A program made the translations under genes and the position numbers. 64,000 bases of DNA from the NCBI GenBank assembly GCA_030068145.1, contig JAPJBO010000213.1, positions 218,857 through 282,856 of the forward strand, written 5' to 3'. The notes beneath the pieces are model-generated. The model saw only the letters and a list, made by a program, of their open reading frames with translations. It made no database searches and was not told where the DNA came from. This stretch comes from Diplonema papillatum (taxonomy: Eukaryota > Euglenozoa > Diplonemea > Diplonemida > Diplonemidae). Below are positions 24,738 to 36,670 of the stretch, piece after piece (positions within the stretch are counted from its first letter, which is position 1; every line of letters starts with the position of its first letter).

Positions 24738-25164
24738 ATCTGCTGGTATTTAGAAAGCTGCCAGTCAGTTGCGGAACCTCAAAGGAGGTAGCTGCACGTA
24801 GTGCGTGTAGTGTCGTGTGTGTAGCACACGAAACACAGGGGGTAATCTGGGTTTCGTGGCGCGCGTAAGCGTTCAACAAAAAAAGACTCACTTTTCTAGA
24901 AATATCGGTCCGTGTGACAACACCGTGCACAGTCGAGCCAGTGCCACCCGGTAGACTCCTCAAGCATTTCCTACAAAGCAGGTGCTCATTCAAAACAATA
25001 ACACCAAAACGTTTTCACCCTTTCAACAAGAAAAGGAAAAAAAAAAAGACGCCTCAAAGATTCTGCCGACACGGCTGCTCGTCCGCGGTCGCCTGCCGCT
25101 GCTCCTCTCGGCGGTTGCGAGCCTTGCGACGCCGGTGAGGGCAGGCCCGCGCGCGTACAGCGGA
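24738..25164. other. Upstream region of the PTH2 gene
   Basis: The frame of PTH2 is open upstream from about 24982 to the ATG and would encode a basic, then hydrophobic stretch (RLPLLLSAVASLATPV). It has no ATG, so this could be leader or a spliced upstream exon giving a membrane anchor. Confidence 0.35.
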
Positions 25165-25773
25165 ATGGACGCGCAACCCCCCCACCCGTTCAACACGCGG
25201 CCGTCCCTGGCCGAAGCCCTCTCGAGCATGATGGACATGGGGTTCCTGAAGCTGGAATGCGAACAGGCCCTCGCGGTCTGCGACTCGCCCGACAAACCCG
25301 AGGACGACATCGTGGCGGAAGCCATCCAGCTGCTCTGCGCCCAGCGGGACACCGACACGGGGCAGCCGGCCTACGAAGAGGAGGAGGCAGAAGGCGGCGG
25401 CTTCGAAGCGCGCAGTGAGGACACGTTCAAGATGATGCTGGTCCTCCGCAGAGACCTCGGCATGTCGGTCGGGAAAATGGTGGCGCAGGGCGCCCACGCA
25501 GCTGTGGGCAGCACGGGGGCCGCTGCCCGCAGCCACAGGGAGTGGCATGACCGGTGGCTTGGGTCTGGCGCCGCCAAAATAGCGGTCGGCGTTGAGTCGG
25601 AAGACGAGCTACTCGGATTGCAGGCCCAGGCAGTCTCGCTCGACCTACCTTCGTGTGTTGTACGCGACGCCGGCCGGACAGAGGTCGAAAGCGGCACGGT
25701 GACGGCGCTAGCCATCGGACCTTGCCCCCACCGCGTCGTGGACCCGATCACGCGCGAGTTGAAGCTGCTGTGA
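25165..25773 (+). CDS. PTRH2: Peptidyl-tRNA hydrolase 2 with N-terminal UBA-like domain
   Basis: 202 residues from the first in-frame ATG. Residues ~10-60 look like a UBA domain (MMDMGFLKLECEQAL…, …DDIVAEAIQLL). The C-terminal ~115 residues are the PTH2 fold: K-M-x-L-V-x-R-x-D-L-x-M with the conserved K…AQGAHAAVG helix, W…G.AKIAVGVESEDELL, the VRDAGRT loop and the ending TALAIGPCP…ELKLL. PTH2 releases peptides from prematurely dropped peptidyl-tRNA. A UBA-PTH2 arrangement is known from some eukaryotes. The open frame upstream of the ATG encodes a hydrophobic stretch that could be an N-terminal anchor like that of mammalian Pth2 if translation begins in an upstream exon. No neighbour shares the pathway. 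Confidence 0.9.
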   Translation: MDAQPPHPFNTRPSLAEALSSMMDMGFLKLECEQALAVCDSPDKPEDDIVAEAIQLLCAQRDTDTGQPAYEEEEAEGGGFEARSEDTFKMMLVLRRDLGMSVGKMVAQGAHAAVGSTGAAARSHREWHDRWLGSGAAKIAVGVESEDELLGLQAQAVSLDLPSCVVRDAGRTEVESGTVTALAIGPCPHRVVDPITRELKLL

Positions 25774-27122
25774 CTCAGCGCGCCGCCCCGTCGCGCCAGG
25801 CACGCGCACATTACTCACCGTCCATGTTTTCAACGTCACGGCAAAACCGACCGATTCCCACTGACACCGCGTCCAGCCGCGGTCCCCATCGTTCCCAGCC
25901 AAACGCCATTCGAGGCAAGAAAGTACAAAACCGGGTTTGGCGAAAAAAAAAAAAAAAGTGAGATTCGCCCCCCGGTCCGGATGCGGGCTTGTACACTCCC
26001 CTGCTCCGCTCCAGTGCTCCTAATTACTCCTGCTCCGCGAAAGAAGAGCCGGTGGATCTGACGGCATAACTCAGGAAACCCGGGAATAGAGCTTTATTAA
26101 GCAGTCCTTACTTAACCCCTAAGTCCTTCGCGAAGGTAATGATCAGGGTGGTGGGTTCTGTGTCAAAACCTGAGTGAAGTACCGAAGCTCACGCTTGTTG
26201 GAAGTTTTGGGGTGGGCCGAGCTGGATCTCAAGTATTCCTGAATACCTCTCCTCCATCGATGCATCTGGTCGTGTCCGTGGCACAAAGGACGTGCGCTCG
26301 GCAGGCGGCTGGCCCGGCCCCGAACTCTGCCCACCGAAAATAGCGGGTTTGCGGTCGGCGGCAGGTCGAAGTAGGGTTCTTGCGACACAACCACCGCCAG
26401 CCACCACCCGTTTTGTGATAAGTTAGCCCAACGTATTTGGAAGAAAAAAAGAACACTCGCTCATCTGCTGTTTCTTTGAGTCGTCTTCCTTTGTAGCTTA
26501 GCGCGCTGCTTTACGTCAAAACCTGTGATTCAGATAGCATCATAGTATTGATGTCCTCTAGCATGAAACTACCAGGAGCACGCTGGGCTACACGGGGTTG
26601 GCCTCGTGGTTGGCCAGAGAAACGCTGAGCCGGATGGGACGTGGGCCCGGGATCCCAAGATCCGTGGATTGTGTTGGTATTTAACCCACTGGCGAAGAAC
26701 CAGTGTATCCTGCTTTTCGATGGTTTATTGTGCACGAAAACGAATGTTTCAGAACATTTGCCGGAAGGAACCGGACGCTGGAGAATCACCACGCGAGAGA
26801 GTGGTCCGCACGAGCTCGAAGAAGCTACCACGAAAGGATCATGTTACATCACGACACCAACCAGGCACACACACGCACGCACACACACTACGAAATAAAC
26901 ACTCATCTGATCGCGAAGATCAACGGATAAAAGAGCGAGGAAGCAAACGAAAGCGAGAGAGAGAGAGAAGAGAGAGAGAGGGGGAGAACGGAAGACACTG
27001 GCTTTCTTCGTTGTTGAATGGAAGAGTACCTGCAGCTAAGAAGAGGCGGGTCGACAGGTGTAGATTATGAAACGAGCAGGCGGAAGCGGTATGAGTGGGG
27101 GGGCGTCGTGACAGAGGTGCTG
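25774..27122. other. Intergenic DNA after PTH2
   Basis: Holds an A-tract near 25943-25957, a CACACG microsatellite near 26868-26895 and a GAGAGA purine tract near 26955-26985. Overlapping short frames have no recognisable domain. Confidence 0.4.
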
Positions 27123-28424
27123 TCACACGGCGCTCATGTCGATGTGATGCAGAGTGTTGGGTCGAGCTCGCCGGGGAACGCGAAGATGGAGGATCGACAG
27201 AAGTGGGCTGTCAAGATCGACAGGGAAAGAGAGCAGGACGACATGTTTGGCGGGTACTGTGAAGCGTTGGGGTGCGCGCAGGTTCTGAGGTACAAAGTGG
27301 GGCAGCCGCACGGCTCGGGTGAAGAGAGAGAAGTGGCCTTGGCCGCATACGAAGAGAGTGCATGCGGCTGCCGGGCACTGCCTTGCGGCATATGCAGCGG
27401 GAGGCGAGAGCTCGCCTTGAAAATCGGCAAGACGGAACCCGTGCGCCACACGGTCGCGAGGAAGCTGCAGAGCCGTCCGCCTCCGCAACCAGTAGCGACC
27501 AGCCTGCTGCTCTACCGGCCCTGCTTCTGTTGCTTGCAGGACTCTCTTTTGATTGACGTTTCCTCGAGCGCCAACCCAAGCGAGCGGAATTTCTTGCCAA
27601 TGGCCCTCAACCGCGGGGATAAGCCGGTCGCCTACTTTCGCCAGCAGCGTCAGGGCTGCTTCCAGTGTCTCGCGTGTTTCGCATGTTGCTCGCCGAGCCT
27701 GCTGAACGTGGAGCATTTTACGGGTGACGAGTACCTTGTTGAAGGTCCGTCGCCTTGTGCGTTGCAGTGCATCCGGCCAATCCAGCGGGCGCCGATTCGG
27801 TACACTTCGGAGCACCTTGGCTCGATTAGCAGCACGTCCGAAGCCTCTTGCACCCTGTGCTCTCCGGCCAGCGAAACTTTCCTTCTCGACTTCTCTCCGA
27901 ATGCTTCGCCTGAAGAACGCGTGCTCCTGCTTGCAACACTCTTCCAGGTACACCTCTTGCACCACGAGACTGAGTAGTGCGCCAACGTCCGCTAGGGGGC
28001 ACGGCCGAGGCCTCGTTGCCAAAGAAACGTTCCTCAGATCCGTCGTTTCATTATGAGACTGTGCAGTGGCCCCGACATCCTGTAGAGGTCCGCACACGCC
28101 ATGGGTTGCGGTGAATACATTGGCTTGATCATGCGGTTCTTGCTTGCTGTGCAGAGGATGACCGCAGACCATTTTAAGCAAGTGGCCCTGCGATACGTAA
28201 CAACCCACCGGGCCATTCTGGCCGTTCCTGTGGGATCCCTTGCGCAAAATCGTTGACAATTCTGCTTGTCGGTAAGGAGAGGCAGCATCGGAGGATGAAA
28301 AAGCAAACGTCGCAGCCTTCTTTGCCCACAGCGCCAGGACCTCTTTCCGTGCTTGTCGTGTGTTTTCCTGCATCGTGGTAGGCACGTTGTGTTGCAGTGC
28401 CCCATATTGAAAAAAACAATACAC
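27123..28424 (-). CDS. Doubtful 433-codon frame with diverged internal repeat
   Basis: I do not recognise this frame. It is the longest in the interval and is internally repetitive: FTATHGVCGPLQDVGATAQS resembles ATRPRPCPLADVGALLSLVV, and the segments around QENTRQARKEVLALWAKK and CETRETLEAALTLLAKV also resemble each other. The repeat is also visible in DNA (about 27650-27860 against 28330-28480, with indels). The plus strand has a competing 319-codon frame at 27018-27977. Either may be chance, so treat this as a candidate only. Confidence 0.22.
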   Translation of the reverse strand: MYCFFQYGALQHNVPTTMQENTRQARKEVLALWAKKAATFAFSSSDAASPYRQAELSTILRKGSHRNGQNGPVGCYVSQGHLLKMVCGHPLHSKQEPHDQANVFTATHGVCGPLQDVGATAQSHNETTDLRNVSLATRPRPCPLADVGALLSLVVQEVYLEECCKQEHAFFRRSIRREVEKESFAGRRAQGARGFGRAANRAKVLRSVPNRRPLDWPDALQRTRRRTFNKVLVTRKMLHVQQARRATCETRETLEAALTLLAKVGDRLIPAVEGHWQEIPLAWVGARGNVNQKRVLQATEAGPVEQQAGRYWLRRRTALQLPRDRVAHGFRLADFQGELSPPAAYAARQCPAAACTLFVCGQGHFSLFTRAVRLPHFVPQNLRAPQRFTVPAKHVVLLSFPVDLDSPLLSILHLRVPRRARPNTLHHIDMSAV

Positions 28425-28510
28425 ATCGGATCAGTGTCGGCTCGACCAAGTGCACGTCCGAAGCTTTGCGATACTCGTCTTTGCAGCACACGTGTGTCGC
28501 GGGCATGCAA

Positions 28511-31027
28511 CAGATACTGCGTTCAATACGTCAGGGTATCTTTAGATCGATCAGGCACTCATCTCATTCTTACGTTTGTTTCAGCGCTTCAGGGGAACGC
28601 TTGCTCGCCCGACCTCACCTCTTTGCGCTGCGTGGTGACCCTAGATTGTCCTCCCCCTCGACTCTTGACACGTGAGTCATGGTCTGTATCCTATAGAGGG
28701 AGATGTCAACTACAAACGTGCTTCGCTCGTCTCGTTCTCTTTTGGCGAGCTCAGATATTTACACAGAACGCGCTCTTCAGAACGGCAACGAAGCCGGTGC
28801 CTTCGTTGGCGCTTTCGAAAAATCTCAATGGACAAGTCTCACGTACCGCGGGAGGCCGTGCAAACTTGGTTCATCGGTTTCGTCGAGGAAAAAAGTTGGT
28901 TTTGGGTTTCTGGCAACCTGTACCTGACTTTTTCTCAAAAAAAGACAGCGAACAAAGCTAGAAGACACGAGCCCGCGGGTAGCAGTGTTGTTTAGCCGGG
29001 GGCCTAGCCCAAGTCCTGCTGGTAGTCTTTTTTCGTGTCAAAACATGCAAAGTTGACGAGAATACGTTTCCTTACTTGCCTGCATCTAACTTCTTACGTC
29101 ACCGGAAGAGTGCAAAGGATCGCCGCAGATTCCGTGCACCCGTTGCGACCGAGGTTACCTTGGGAAGCTCCATTTTGCTCAGGAAATTTCCTGCGCGCAT
29201 CATGAACCAAATTAGGTCTGTACAATTCGCGTGTGTTGAAACGGTCGGCACGAGGGCCTCTCAGCAATCGACCAGAAGGGTCGCCGCCTTCTCCGGAAGC
29301 GCAGAACTCTTTCTCCGACGTTTGCTCGAAGCGTTCGTTGCCCCGCGATTCGTTCAATTTTGGGCTGTGCAGCCTGTCATCACAACAGGGTCCGTCCCCA
29401 CGTTGTGCATGAAGCCTCATCCTCATTATGTGTTTCGCCCTGGGTGAGTTGTCCTGGGGACTGGGGAGTGAATTGATGTCTCGTCTCACCTGTTGACCAT
29501 GGCCGCGGCCGGCCTGCGTTGCCAACTGCTGGCGTGACTGGCGTTGCGCGGTGGGGTTTCTGACACACTCGTTTTGTCACCGATGAGAGACAATAGTATC
29601 CAAGTGAAATTCATTTTTCCGTTGAATCTCGTCAGCATGGCAAGTGATCCATCGTTTGTCACCCAGGTGTTACAGGCTTCTTGTATGTTCCCGTATGCGT
29701 GCTATCTCCGGATACGGTTGCTGCGTCCGGTGTATTGCGTGTCGAAGCCGTTGGATGGTACAGGTACTGTGACCGAGTCGTTCCAGCTTGGACAATGAAC
29801 CTGCGCCGATGAAGGGTGGAGGCCTCTCGTTCACTTTCTAAAGAATGCGGAATCATCTGCCAAAAAGATAAACACCTGTTCTAAATAGTAGCGTCAGAAA
29901 AGTACCATTGTCCAGGCTTCATGAGGTGGGCGACAAGGCATGCAAGTGCGGACGCCATAACATACAACGAACCGCCCGAAGGACTTTTTCCTCGAGAGTG
30001 AGCTGCGGGGGGGGCGTCGCCCGGGGGGTGGCGGGTGGAAATAGGCTCGCCCATCTGATTTGACCCAACCAAGTCTTTCGATTCGCAATTCTTTCTCCTT
30101 AGCCAAATCTCGCCATTTGTTCCCTCCTTTCCGCTCACGGCCGTCCAGTGCAGAGAAGGAATCGAGCGAGCACAGTGGGTGCCGGAGCCGGTGTTGACCA
30201 GCGCCTGTTGTCGTGCTACTGTACGGCGACCGTGCCGTGTAGCCTGCCATCGCCCTCGAGCCAAGCAACCACATGCTGTACTCAAACCGGTCCGCCGCGA
30301 ACTTGAATGTGGCGGGATGGTATCACTTACTTTGAAGCCGAGTTAGTTCGACGGACACAGTCGCGACGCGACGTGCTGGTGGCGATGTGCAAGTTCGCGC
30401 AAGCCGTTATGGAAGAGCCTCGCGCTACGTGGGGCAACGGGAAGTCGATCAAAAACAGTCCCGGACATGGCTAGCCATGCTTTGCGTCTTGCTCTAAGAA
30501 AACCCGTTCATGAACGGTCACACGGAGACCCTAAAACCCGGAATTTCAAGCGAGCTTCAACTCTAAAAACACCATCACACGGGACCAACAACTTTCATCA
30601 TCAGCGCGCCGCCTACTGTTTCCGCAACAACCTCCACCAGCAACTAGACAAAATAGGAAATGAGAGCGCGCGCTATAAATTGAGTAGTCGGCCATAGACA
30701 ACAAAGACACACACACACACGCACTGCTAGTACCACAGATAAGATATGCACACCAGAATACGACGACGATGGTCACCCGGAGGCTTCCTCAAGCGAACTT
30801 TGCTACACTCTAAAAACTCGATCGCGGCCTGCGAGGTGAAGCTGACGGCCGTCGCAGGATGAGGAGCGGCGACGTCCAGGCATAAAAGCGAACCAAATGC
30901 CAGCGAAAGATGACGTCAACGGGATCGTTGGTAGATCCTCGTCGCGCGATGGCGCGTGTTCTAAACTGCACCCCAATCAACAGGAAGGAGAACACCCACC
31001 GACAAAAAAGAAAAGAAGAACAACAAA
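28511..31027. other. Intergenic DNA and upstream region of the first fibrillarin gene
   Basis: No domain-bearing frame up to 30.6 kb. TATA-like words are CTATAAATT near 30670 and GCATAAAAG near 30881. The last 70 bases before the ATG (AATCAACAG.AAGGAGAACACCC) are shared with the leader of the second fibrillarin gene, so they are transcribed leader. Confidence 0.4.
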
Positions 31028-31891
31028 ATGGGTAAGGGCGGAGGCAAGAAGGGAGACGGCAAGGGAGGAAAGGGCGGCAAGAAGGGAGGCAAGGGAGGCA
31101 AGAAGGGAGGCAAGGGAGGAAAGAAGGGAGGCAAAGGAGGCCTCGCGGCCGTGGTCGTGACACCGCACTTGCGGTTCGAAGGATTCTACCTCTCTAAGAA
31201 GGGTAACGAGCAGACGCTGATGTCGCTGAACATGGTGCCGGGAGTGTCTGTGTACGGAGAGAAGAGAATCTCGGCAGGACCGACGGAAGGAGAGGGTCCG
31301 GACGCCGAGAAGAAGGAGTACCGTGTGTGGTCCCCCCTCAGGTCGAAGCTCGCCACCGGGATCGTGGCTGGTGTGAAGTCATGCTGGGTGAAGCCGGGTG
31401 CCAAGGTGTTGTACCTCGGAGCTGCCTCTGGTACCTCAGTCTCCCACGTGTCTGACGTCGTCGGCCCGACGGGTTGGGTGTACGCCGTTGAGTTCTCCCC
31501 GCGGTCTGGCCGTGATTTGGTTGAAATGACCAAGCGCAGGCCGAACGTCGTTCCCATCGTCGAAGACGCCCGGTACCCTCTGCGTTACCGTATGCTCGTG
31601 CCCATGGTTGACTGCATCTTTATGGACGTGGCGCAGCCTGACCAGTCGCGTATCCTCGCTCTCAACGCGCAGTACTTCTTGAAGAACGGTGGACACTTCA
31701 TGATCTCCATCAAGGCCAACTGCATTGACTCCACCCTTGCCGCCGGTGTCATCTACGACGAGGAGGTCCGCAAGATGAAGGAGGCCAACCTCAAGCCGAA
31801 GGAGCTTGTCACTCTTGAGCCGTTTGAGCGTGACCACGCAATGGTTGTCGGTGAGTACCGACCGGTCCCCAAGAAGAAGAAGGAGGAGTAA
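31028..31891 (+). CDS. FBL: Fibrillarin, copy 1 (2'-O-methyltransferase of box C/D snoRNPs)
   Basis: 287 residues from ATG at 31028. Fibrillarin is the nucleolar methyltransferase that modifies pre-rRNA under box C/D snoRNA guidance. Residues 1-38 are a Gly/Lys tail (GKGGKKGG repeats) in place of the usual Arg/Gly-rich GAR domain. The rest is canonical: [21 protein letters not shown]-like loop [17 protein letters not shown] (~127-147) for S-adenosylmethionine, FMDVAQPDQ (~198-206), [14 protein letters not shown] and the ending [13 protein letters not shown]. Catalytic-site residues expected in these motifs are present. The C-terminus is KKKKEE. Intronless. The coding sequence is practically identical to copy 2 at 34163; only one silent difference (codon 3) was seen by eye. 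Confidence 0.96.
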   Translation: MGKGGGKKGDGKGGKGGKKGGKGGKKGGKGGKKGGKGGLAAVVVTPHLRFEGFYLSKKGNEQTLMSLNMVPGVSVYGEKRISAGPTEGEGPDAEKKEYRVWSPLRSKLATGIVAGVKSCWVKPGAKVLYLGAASGTSVSHVSDVVGPTGWVYAVEFSPRSGRDLVEMTKRRPNVVPIVEDARYPLRYRMLVPMVDCIFMDVAQPDQSRILALNAQYFLKNGGHFMISIKANCIDSTLAAGVIYDEEVRKMKEANLKPKELVTLEPFERDHAMVVGEYRPVPKKKKEE

Positions 31892-34162
31892 GAGCCCACA
31901 CGATCAGTTCCCCCCCATCCCCTCATCATAGCTGGGTGAAGAAAACACACACATACACGATTCCACGCACCTCACTTCGAGTCATGAGCAATGAAACCCC
32001 CATTTGCACTCACTGCCGGGGCAGGAGCCAACCCCGCGCACACTTTTTGCAAAATGGTGTACAGATCGCAGCGTGCAAGATGATGCGAACCGTTTGTTGT
32101 TTTTCAGATTCCCAGGTTTTGGGGGTTCGGCGAAGTGGATCTAACACAAGCCGGACGGCAGCTGGAAACGACGTACGCGCACAGTCATCAGGTTAACTTT
32201 AGCTCGTACCGTTTTCCCCTGGCCGCCCGAACATCTGTTCCTACTGTTTGCTCTTGAGCGTCATGATACTGAGCGAACCCGAACATATTCCGACGCTTAG
32301 GAACGCTATTTGATGAAAGGTATCCCGATGAAGCCCCGCCGGAGGAGCAGGGAGTCCCGAGGGCTTCGATACCTCGCAAACCGAACCATTTGTTTTTCTA
32401 TCGCTGCGCTGCAAAGGGCTAGCTCTCGATGGGGAACGAAAAAGCTTCGGTTTTCCGGGGGGGGGGGGGGGGTAGTTCAGGAACAGGGATCACTTTTCCG
32501 AGCGGGATCGGCACTGTTCGCGTGTGCTTCGTTGGGACCTGCAACTAGTACCGTTTGTTCCGGTTGAGACGGACAGACGGGTCACCTTGCTTAAGTGCAT
32601 TTGCATGCTAGCTGCTGTCAAACCCAGGGAAGGTTTCCGGCTCACGCTGTGGATCCGCGATGTCAGTGGGGCGGTCTGCTATATCAGAGCTTGTCTGTTT
32701 CCCCCCAGCGGCCTTTCCTGGGAAGAAAAAGGAGCAGAACCATTTCGATCACGCCGGCGGGTCCCTTCGCTTCTCTTCAGCAACCGCCTGACCCCCCTCA
32801 CGTTTTTTGGACTGGAGAGGGTGGGCACATCAGTTTTTCGCTCCTTTTTCCTTGTCTCAGCACTGCAAGCGGGAATGCATCAACGCCCACCCACCAGCGG
32901 TTACGCTTGCGCGGCGGAAAAACGCATTTTGTGCTCCCGTTTTCACAGAGTGTTGTTGCGGGGGCAAACACAAAGCATGCGTATTCTTGATTCGCAGCAA
33001 CAATCTGCCACGCATGGCGTATTTTAGCGTGTATATCGCCATTCTTAGTTTCGTTTGGTTTGTGGTACAGTATATTCTGCACAAAACGAAACAATGAAAT
33101 TCTGGCGAGTATGAACGCAACGGATGGACAGACTCTGCCGGCTTCAGGCCCAGTCCCTGGGAGAAGTCCCAGAGTCCCTCAGGCAAAGTCCCAGGACAGA
33201 GCACACCTAGGTCCCAGAGACACCAAGGCAGAAGTGGGACGATCAACGTCTATAGGATGCAAGCGCAGTGATCACAGTCTCGCGACAACGCGCCCCTGGG
33301 AGCTTACCTCTGCCGCGTCAGCAACGTACGATGCCGAACTTGCGAGAGCTCCACGAAGCAAATTGAAACACGCTTCATGGCGTCGGTGGTTCTTTCCGGC
33401 TCCCGCCCTACGACAGGTGCTTTGGATTTCGGAGCCTGGATATGCCGAATGCTTGGTCGAAGCTACCTGGGGAAACGCTTGCTGAAAAGGGACCACAGAT
33501 AGGTTTACCCTTGCGCGTATCATCAACGAATTTTTGTTGGCACAAGGACCTTTGCCTTCCCCGGGAAATGACGATGTCTGGCTGCACCGCGGATGGACGG
33601 AGACGGAATTGATGTTGAACGAAGTGAGAAGCAAGTTGCGTCAAGGACCGCTGCAATGATGCCAACCATGAGTATCTGGAGGACGTGCCCTTCGTTCAAT
33701 ACGAGAGCCCGCAGCATAGCAAGACGGCGACCCTCCGCAGGACAAACTCACCCGCCTGCCAGAACGCCCTCGGCACACCTTCCTTCGATCAGGGCCTGAA
33801 GACCCCACCTTCAGCAAGGCGAAAACGAGCCCGAAATATCTACGTGCAACATGTCGCCAGTACCACTCGCATTTGGCAGAGAATCAAATGCAAGTTTCTC
33901 ATGCAGGTTGCATTCCAAGCTTCCAGGAGAAAAAAGATGAAAAAGGAAGCGCCGGATGCAGCAACACCGTCTCACGAGTAGACTAATTCGGGTCGTCTAG
34001 TTTGGCATGGAGCTTGTCCTTCACGCTTCCAAACATGCTTCAGTCCGACGAAGGATTCTCTCAGCCTGCACTACACGCGCTAAGTGCCTGTATCAAACCG
34101 AACCTCAATCAACAGAAAGGAGAACACCCACCCACACCCAACACAAAAAGAAACTAAACAAA
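31892..34162. other. Spacer between the two fibrillarin genes
   Basis: The first ~250 bases are a diverged version of the DNA after copy 2 (shared TCATCATAGCTGGGT, ATTCCACGCACCTCACTTCG and CAGCGTGC words). A run of about 15 G lies near 32457-32471. The remainder has no recognisable gene. Confidence 0.45.
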
Positions 34163-35026
34163 ATGGGTAAAGGCGGAGGCAAGAAGGGAGACGGCAAGGG
34201 AGGAAAGGGCGGCAAGAAGGGAGGCAAGGGAGGCAAGAAGGGAGGCAAGGGAGGAAAGAAGGGAGGCAAAGGAGGCCTCGCGGCCGTGGTCGTGACACCG
34301 CACTTGCGGTTCGAAGGATTCTACCTCTCTAAGAAGGGTAACGAGCAGACGCTGATGTCGCTGAACATGGTGCCGGGAGTGTCTGTGTACGGAGAGAAGA
34401 GAATCTCGGCAGGACCGACGGAAGGAGAGGGTCCGGACGCCGAGAAGAAGGAGTACCGTGTGTGGTCCCCCCTCAGGTCGAAGCTCGCCACCGGGATCGT
34501 GGCTGGTGTGAAGTCATGCTGGGTGAAGCCGGGTGCCAAGGTGTTGTACCTCGGAGCTGCCTCTGGTACCTCAGTCTCCCACGTGTCTGACGTCGTCGGC
34601 CCGACGGGTTGGGTGTACGCCGTTGAGTTCTCCCCGCGGTCTGGCCGTGATTTGGTTGAAATGACCAAGCGCAGGCCGAACGTCGTTCCCATCGTCGAAG
34701 ACGCCCGGTACCCTCTGCGTTACCGTATGCTCGTGCCCATGGTTGACTGCATCTTTATGGACGTGGCGCAGCCTGACCAGTCGCGTATCCTCGCTCTCAA
34801 CGCGCAGTACTTCTTGAAGAACGGTGGACACTTCATGATCTCCATCAAGGCCAACTGCATTGACTCCACCCTTGCCGCCGGTGTCATCTACGACGAGGAG
34901 GTCCGCAAGATGAAGGAGGCCAACCTCAAGCCGAAGGAGCTTGTCACTCTTGAGCCGTTTGAGCGTGACCACGCAATGGTTGTCGGTGAGTACCGACCGG
35001 TCCCCAAGAAGAAGAAGGAGGAGTAA
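34163..35026 (+). CDS. FBL: Fibrillarin, copy 2
   Basis: Same 287-residue protein as copy 1. I start at 34163, the ATG homologous to copy 1, although the frame is open further upstream. The leader (AATCAACAGAAAGGAGAACACCC) and the 3' flank are recognisably homologous to those of copy 1 but carry many differences and indels, while the 864-base coding region shows a single silent change. That contrast points to recent gene conversion of the coding part rather than a very recent duplication. Same orientation as copy 1, about 2.3 kb apart. Confidence 0.96.
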   Translation: MGKGGGKKGDGKGGKGGKKGGKGGKKGGKGGKKGGKGGLAAVVVTPHLRFEGFYLSKKGNEQTLMSLNMVPGVSVYGEKRISAGPTEGEGPDAEKKEYRVWSPLRSKLATGIVAGVKSCWVKPGAKVLYLGAASGTSVSHVSDVVGPTGWVYAVEFSPRSGRDLVEMTKRRPNVVPIVEDARYPLRYRMLVPMVDCIFMDVAQPDQSRILALNAQYFLKNGGHFMISIKANCIDSTLAAGVIYDEEVRKMKEANLKPKELVTLEPFERDHAMVVGEYRPVPKKKKEE

Positions 35027-36670
35027 GAGCCCATTCTTCGTTCCCCCCTCATCATAGCTGGGTAAAAGACACACGATTCCACGCACCTCACTTCGAGTCA
35101 TGAACAGTGAGCGAACCAACCGCACTCTGAATTGTTCCTTCGCCGGTTCAGTAAACACACAACTTCTTACGGGAGCACGGTTCCGAAACTACTTGCACTT
35201 TCTGCTCGGGCAAAGGAGTCCAGCCCAAAGGTGTGTGCAACATGGCAGCTATAACGTTGGTTTTCGCAGCGTGCGAGTGAGGGTCCGAATCGTTTTTCTT
35301 TTTCCCCCGGTTCTGTTTTAATCACTTTCCCCTCCACCCCCTCGTCCCCGTACTTCTTTTTCCGAGTGTTCTCTCCTCTCTTGTCCCATGCTCCTCTACC
35401 GCGTTCGGTGGTGCATGCTTGCCTCGTGTCACACCAAGCCCCCTCTCACCTTTCTTGACCTCCTTGACTGTCTTCTTCTCGCCTGTACAAAGGACTGCGC
35501 CGATGAGCTAAGTCGTGCTTCAGTGCACACGAATCAGCGAGACACCAGAACAGCCCAGGTTGCACACACGAATACCGCCGCCGCTAGCAAAGCGGAAGCT
35601 GGAAGCAAAAAAAGAAAGAGCTATACGGCGTTAGGTAAGTATATTCGCAGATCTTGGGCACTGCAGGGTCGGTCCCCGAAGCCGCTGCTCCCTCCGCTTG
35701 CGGCGAATACTGAATGCTAGCGATGTTCCAGTGCCACAGGCAACCCTTTTTCTACCTCAAACCGCTAAAGACTCAAGATCCCCCTTGGAAACTGTGAGGG
35801 TGTGTTCTCGGCTCCATCAAAAGAGCTCTTGTCGCTCGTTTCGTTTCCTCCGAAATCCTCGTTCTTTTTACATATCCCTCATCCCCCTCCCCTGTTTCTT
35901 CTTTCTGCTCTTCGAATTTCTTTTTGTTGGCGGAGTTGCCGCGTTGCTTCGGTTGGTGGCGCTGCATCTCTTGTTATGGGAGCGGCCATGGTTCAGTGGT
36001 CGCCACCCCGGTACGGCACGAGCGCAGTGCGCTGCATTCCGGCTGCACCGTGCATCGCGGCTCAAAAGAAAACGCGACCGCCAATACTTTTGCGGCTTCT
36101 TGCGAAAAGAAAGAGACTCGGACGGGGGTAGCGAAACCCGGCAAACAAAGTGCCTGCTCTACTTAGGGTCCGTTCTTCCCTTTTTTTTTTTGCGGGGTGG
36201 AATCGGACGCGAATCCGCACGCGTTTCCGCAATTCTTTTCCCTGCCCGAAAATCAGAAAAGAAGGGAAACATGAGACTGAAAAATAGCGGAAAACACGAA
36301 GAGCCAGAAAAGGTTTGCGGCTTCTTGTGCATCTCCTCCCCATCCCCTGCGATCCCTCGTTTCACCCCTCCCATATACTCTTTCCTTCTGCCTCTGTCAG
36401 CGCTTCTTCCTTTCTTTCGCGTTCTTTTCTTTTCCCGCTCTTCTTTTCTACCATCACTGAAACCTTTTTACGTATTCATGCGGTATGCATAAGTTGCTTG
36501 TTTCTCCTTCTTCGCGCAAGGGAAGATCTACTTACCCCCCCTGATTCGGGAAGCCGGAGGAATCGAGAGAAATACTGTATCGTTTAATGACAGGACGGGT
36601 TATCATGTCTTTCGCCTTCTGAGCCGAGAGATGTGGTGGAGATGGCAGGAAACCATGCTCCAGAAGGTCA
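35027..36670. other. Intergenic DNA between fibrillarin copy 2 and tubulin
   Basis: Pyrimidine-rich on the plus strand (many TTTCTT/CCTTTT words from 35.3 kb on). Frames in it have no domain. One stretch at 35990-36005 looks like a tRNA A box but has no partner (see rejected items). Confidence 0.4.

Noticed and set aside
35985-36065. tRNA-like start (ATGGTTCAGTGGT, matches an A box) suggesting a tRNA gene or tRNA-derived SINE
   Set aside because: No B box of the GGTTCGAATCC type follows and the stretch does not fold into a cloverleaf by eye.
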